Of a stretch of DNA of 6,731 nt, positions 6,495 to 6,731 are shown in pieces. The notes under the pieces were generated by a model. That model worked only from the letters and a program-made list of their open reading frames with translations. It did no database searches and was not told the DNA's origin. The stretch comes from Bordetella parapertussis (lineage in GTDB: Bacteria > Pseudomonadota > Gammaproteobacteria > Burkholderiales > Burkholderiaceae_B). The position numbers were made by a program, and so were the translations under genes. The stretch lies in NCBI GenBank assembly GCA_945911685.1, contig CAMEAW010000154.1, positions 1 to 6,731 on the forward strand. Direction: 5' to 3'. The stretch's first letter is position 1. Each line of letters begins with the position of its first letter.

Positions 6495-6731
6495 TTAAGA
6501 GGCGTAATGCGGAAACCCGCCTGGCTCAGCTTCAAGCAGTCGCAGCATGGCATGCCACTCAAGCTCGCCATAAGGGCGACGCACATTGGGCTGATAAAGA
6601 TGCGCTGATTTTTCAAGCACCTCTTTGCTGGGCAGGCTCAGTGCAGTCCCCGCGGCCATGGCGTCGACCTGAGCGCGACACGACATCTCAAGTTGATACA
6701 TCAGGTTAAACGCTTGTTGTACCGACGCACC
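6495..6731 (-). CDS. Class II aldolase/adducin family protein, C-terminal fragment (5' part outside window)
   Basis: Only the last 78 residues are visible. The frame is open to the window edge, with G-A-S-V-Q-Q-A-F-N-L before the first internal Met, so the ATG at 6701 is not the start. AFNLMYQLEMSCRAQVDAMAAG followed by LPSKEVLEKSAHLY and GELEWHAMLRLLE is the usual C-terminal helix and tail of the class II aldolase/adducin proteins common in proteobacterial catabolic clusters. These are Zn-dependent cytosolic enzymes that cleave aldols or decarboxylate substrates; relatives include sugar-phosphate aldolases, OtnC-type decarboxylases of acid-sugar pathways and dihydroxyphthalate decarboxylases. 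The metal-binding His residues lie upstream, beyond the window, so catalytic competence cannot be judged. It is the first visible gene of the minus-strand set. Family assignment rests on the C-terminal pattern alone. Confidence 0.75.
   Translation of the reverse strand, partial: GASVQQAFNLMYQLEMSCRAQVDAMAAGTALSLPSKEVLEKSAHLYQPNVRRPYGELEWHAMLRLLEAEPGGFPHYAS

Noticed and set aside
6495..6701. 68-codon frame as a complete small protein
   Set aside because: The frame is open to the window edge and the residues match the C-terminal end of class II aldolase proteins, so it is a partial larger gene.

Overview
The window looks like a piece of a betaproteobacterial, probably Burkholderiales, chromosome. 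The strongest pointer is an orphan Bug/TctC-type periplasmic binding protein, a family greatly expanded in that order, placed beside small catabolic enzymes. Base composition is balanced rather than GC-rich, so a moderate-GC lineage such as some Alcaligenaceae or a freshwater group is possible. That placement is inference, not something the sequence proves.

Plus strand, left to right. The window opens inside a large HAE1/AcrB-type RND efflux transporter (1-2811) that lacks only about its first 100 residues. A 136-bp gap containing dyad structures follows. Next come a beta-hydroxyacid dehydrogenase most like L-threonate dehydrogenase LtnD (2948-3838) and a cysteine-free carboxymuconolactone-decarboxylase-fold protein (3876-4400). 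These two are 37 bp apart and probably co-transcribed.

Minus strand, read right to left. The order is the C-terminal end of a class II aldolase/adducin-family enzyme (6731-6495, cut by the window edge), a LigI-like amidohydrolase (6415-5525) and a Bug/TctC solute-binding protein (5495-4497). The gaps of 79 and 29 bp suggest one transcript.

The two gene sets converge on a 96-bp gap (4401-4496). It holds a perfect 10-bp-stem hairpin and a second, imperfect dyad, the likely transcription boundary.

Together the five non-efflux genes read as a small-molecule carboxylate catabolic locus. The Bug protein would bind an organic acid in the periplasm. The dehydrogenase would oxidise a hydroxyacid. 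The LigI-like enzyme would open a lactone or act on a related carboxylate. The class II aldolase would cleave or decarboxylate the product. The substrate is not identifiable from this sequence; sugar acids (LtnD-like pathway) and aromatic ring-cleavage acids (LigI-like pathway) are the two leading ideas. All families here are known. I found no mobile element, CRISPR array, tRNA or rRNA, and no gene-free stretch longer than 300 bp.
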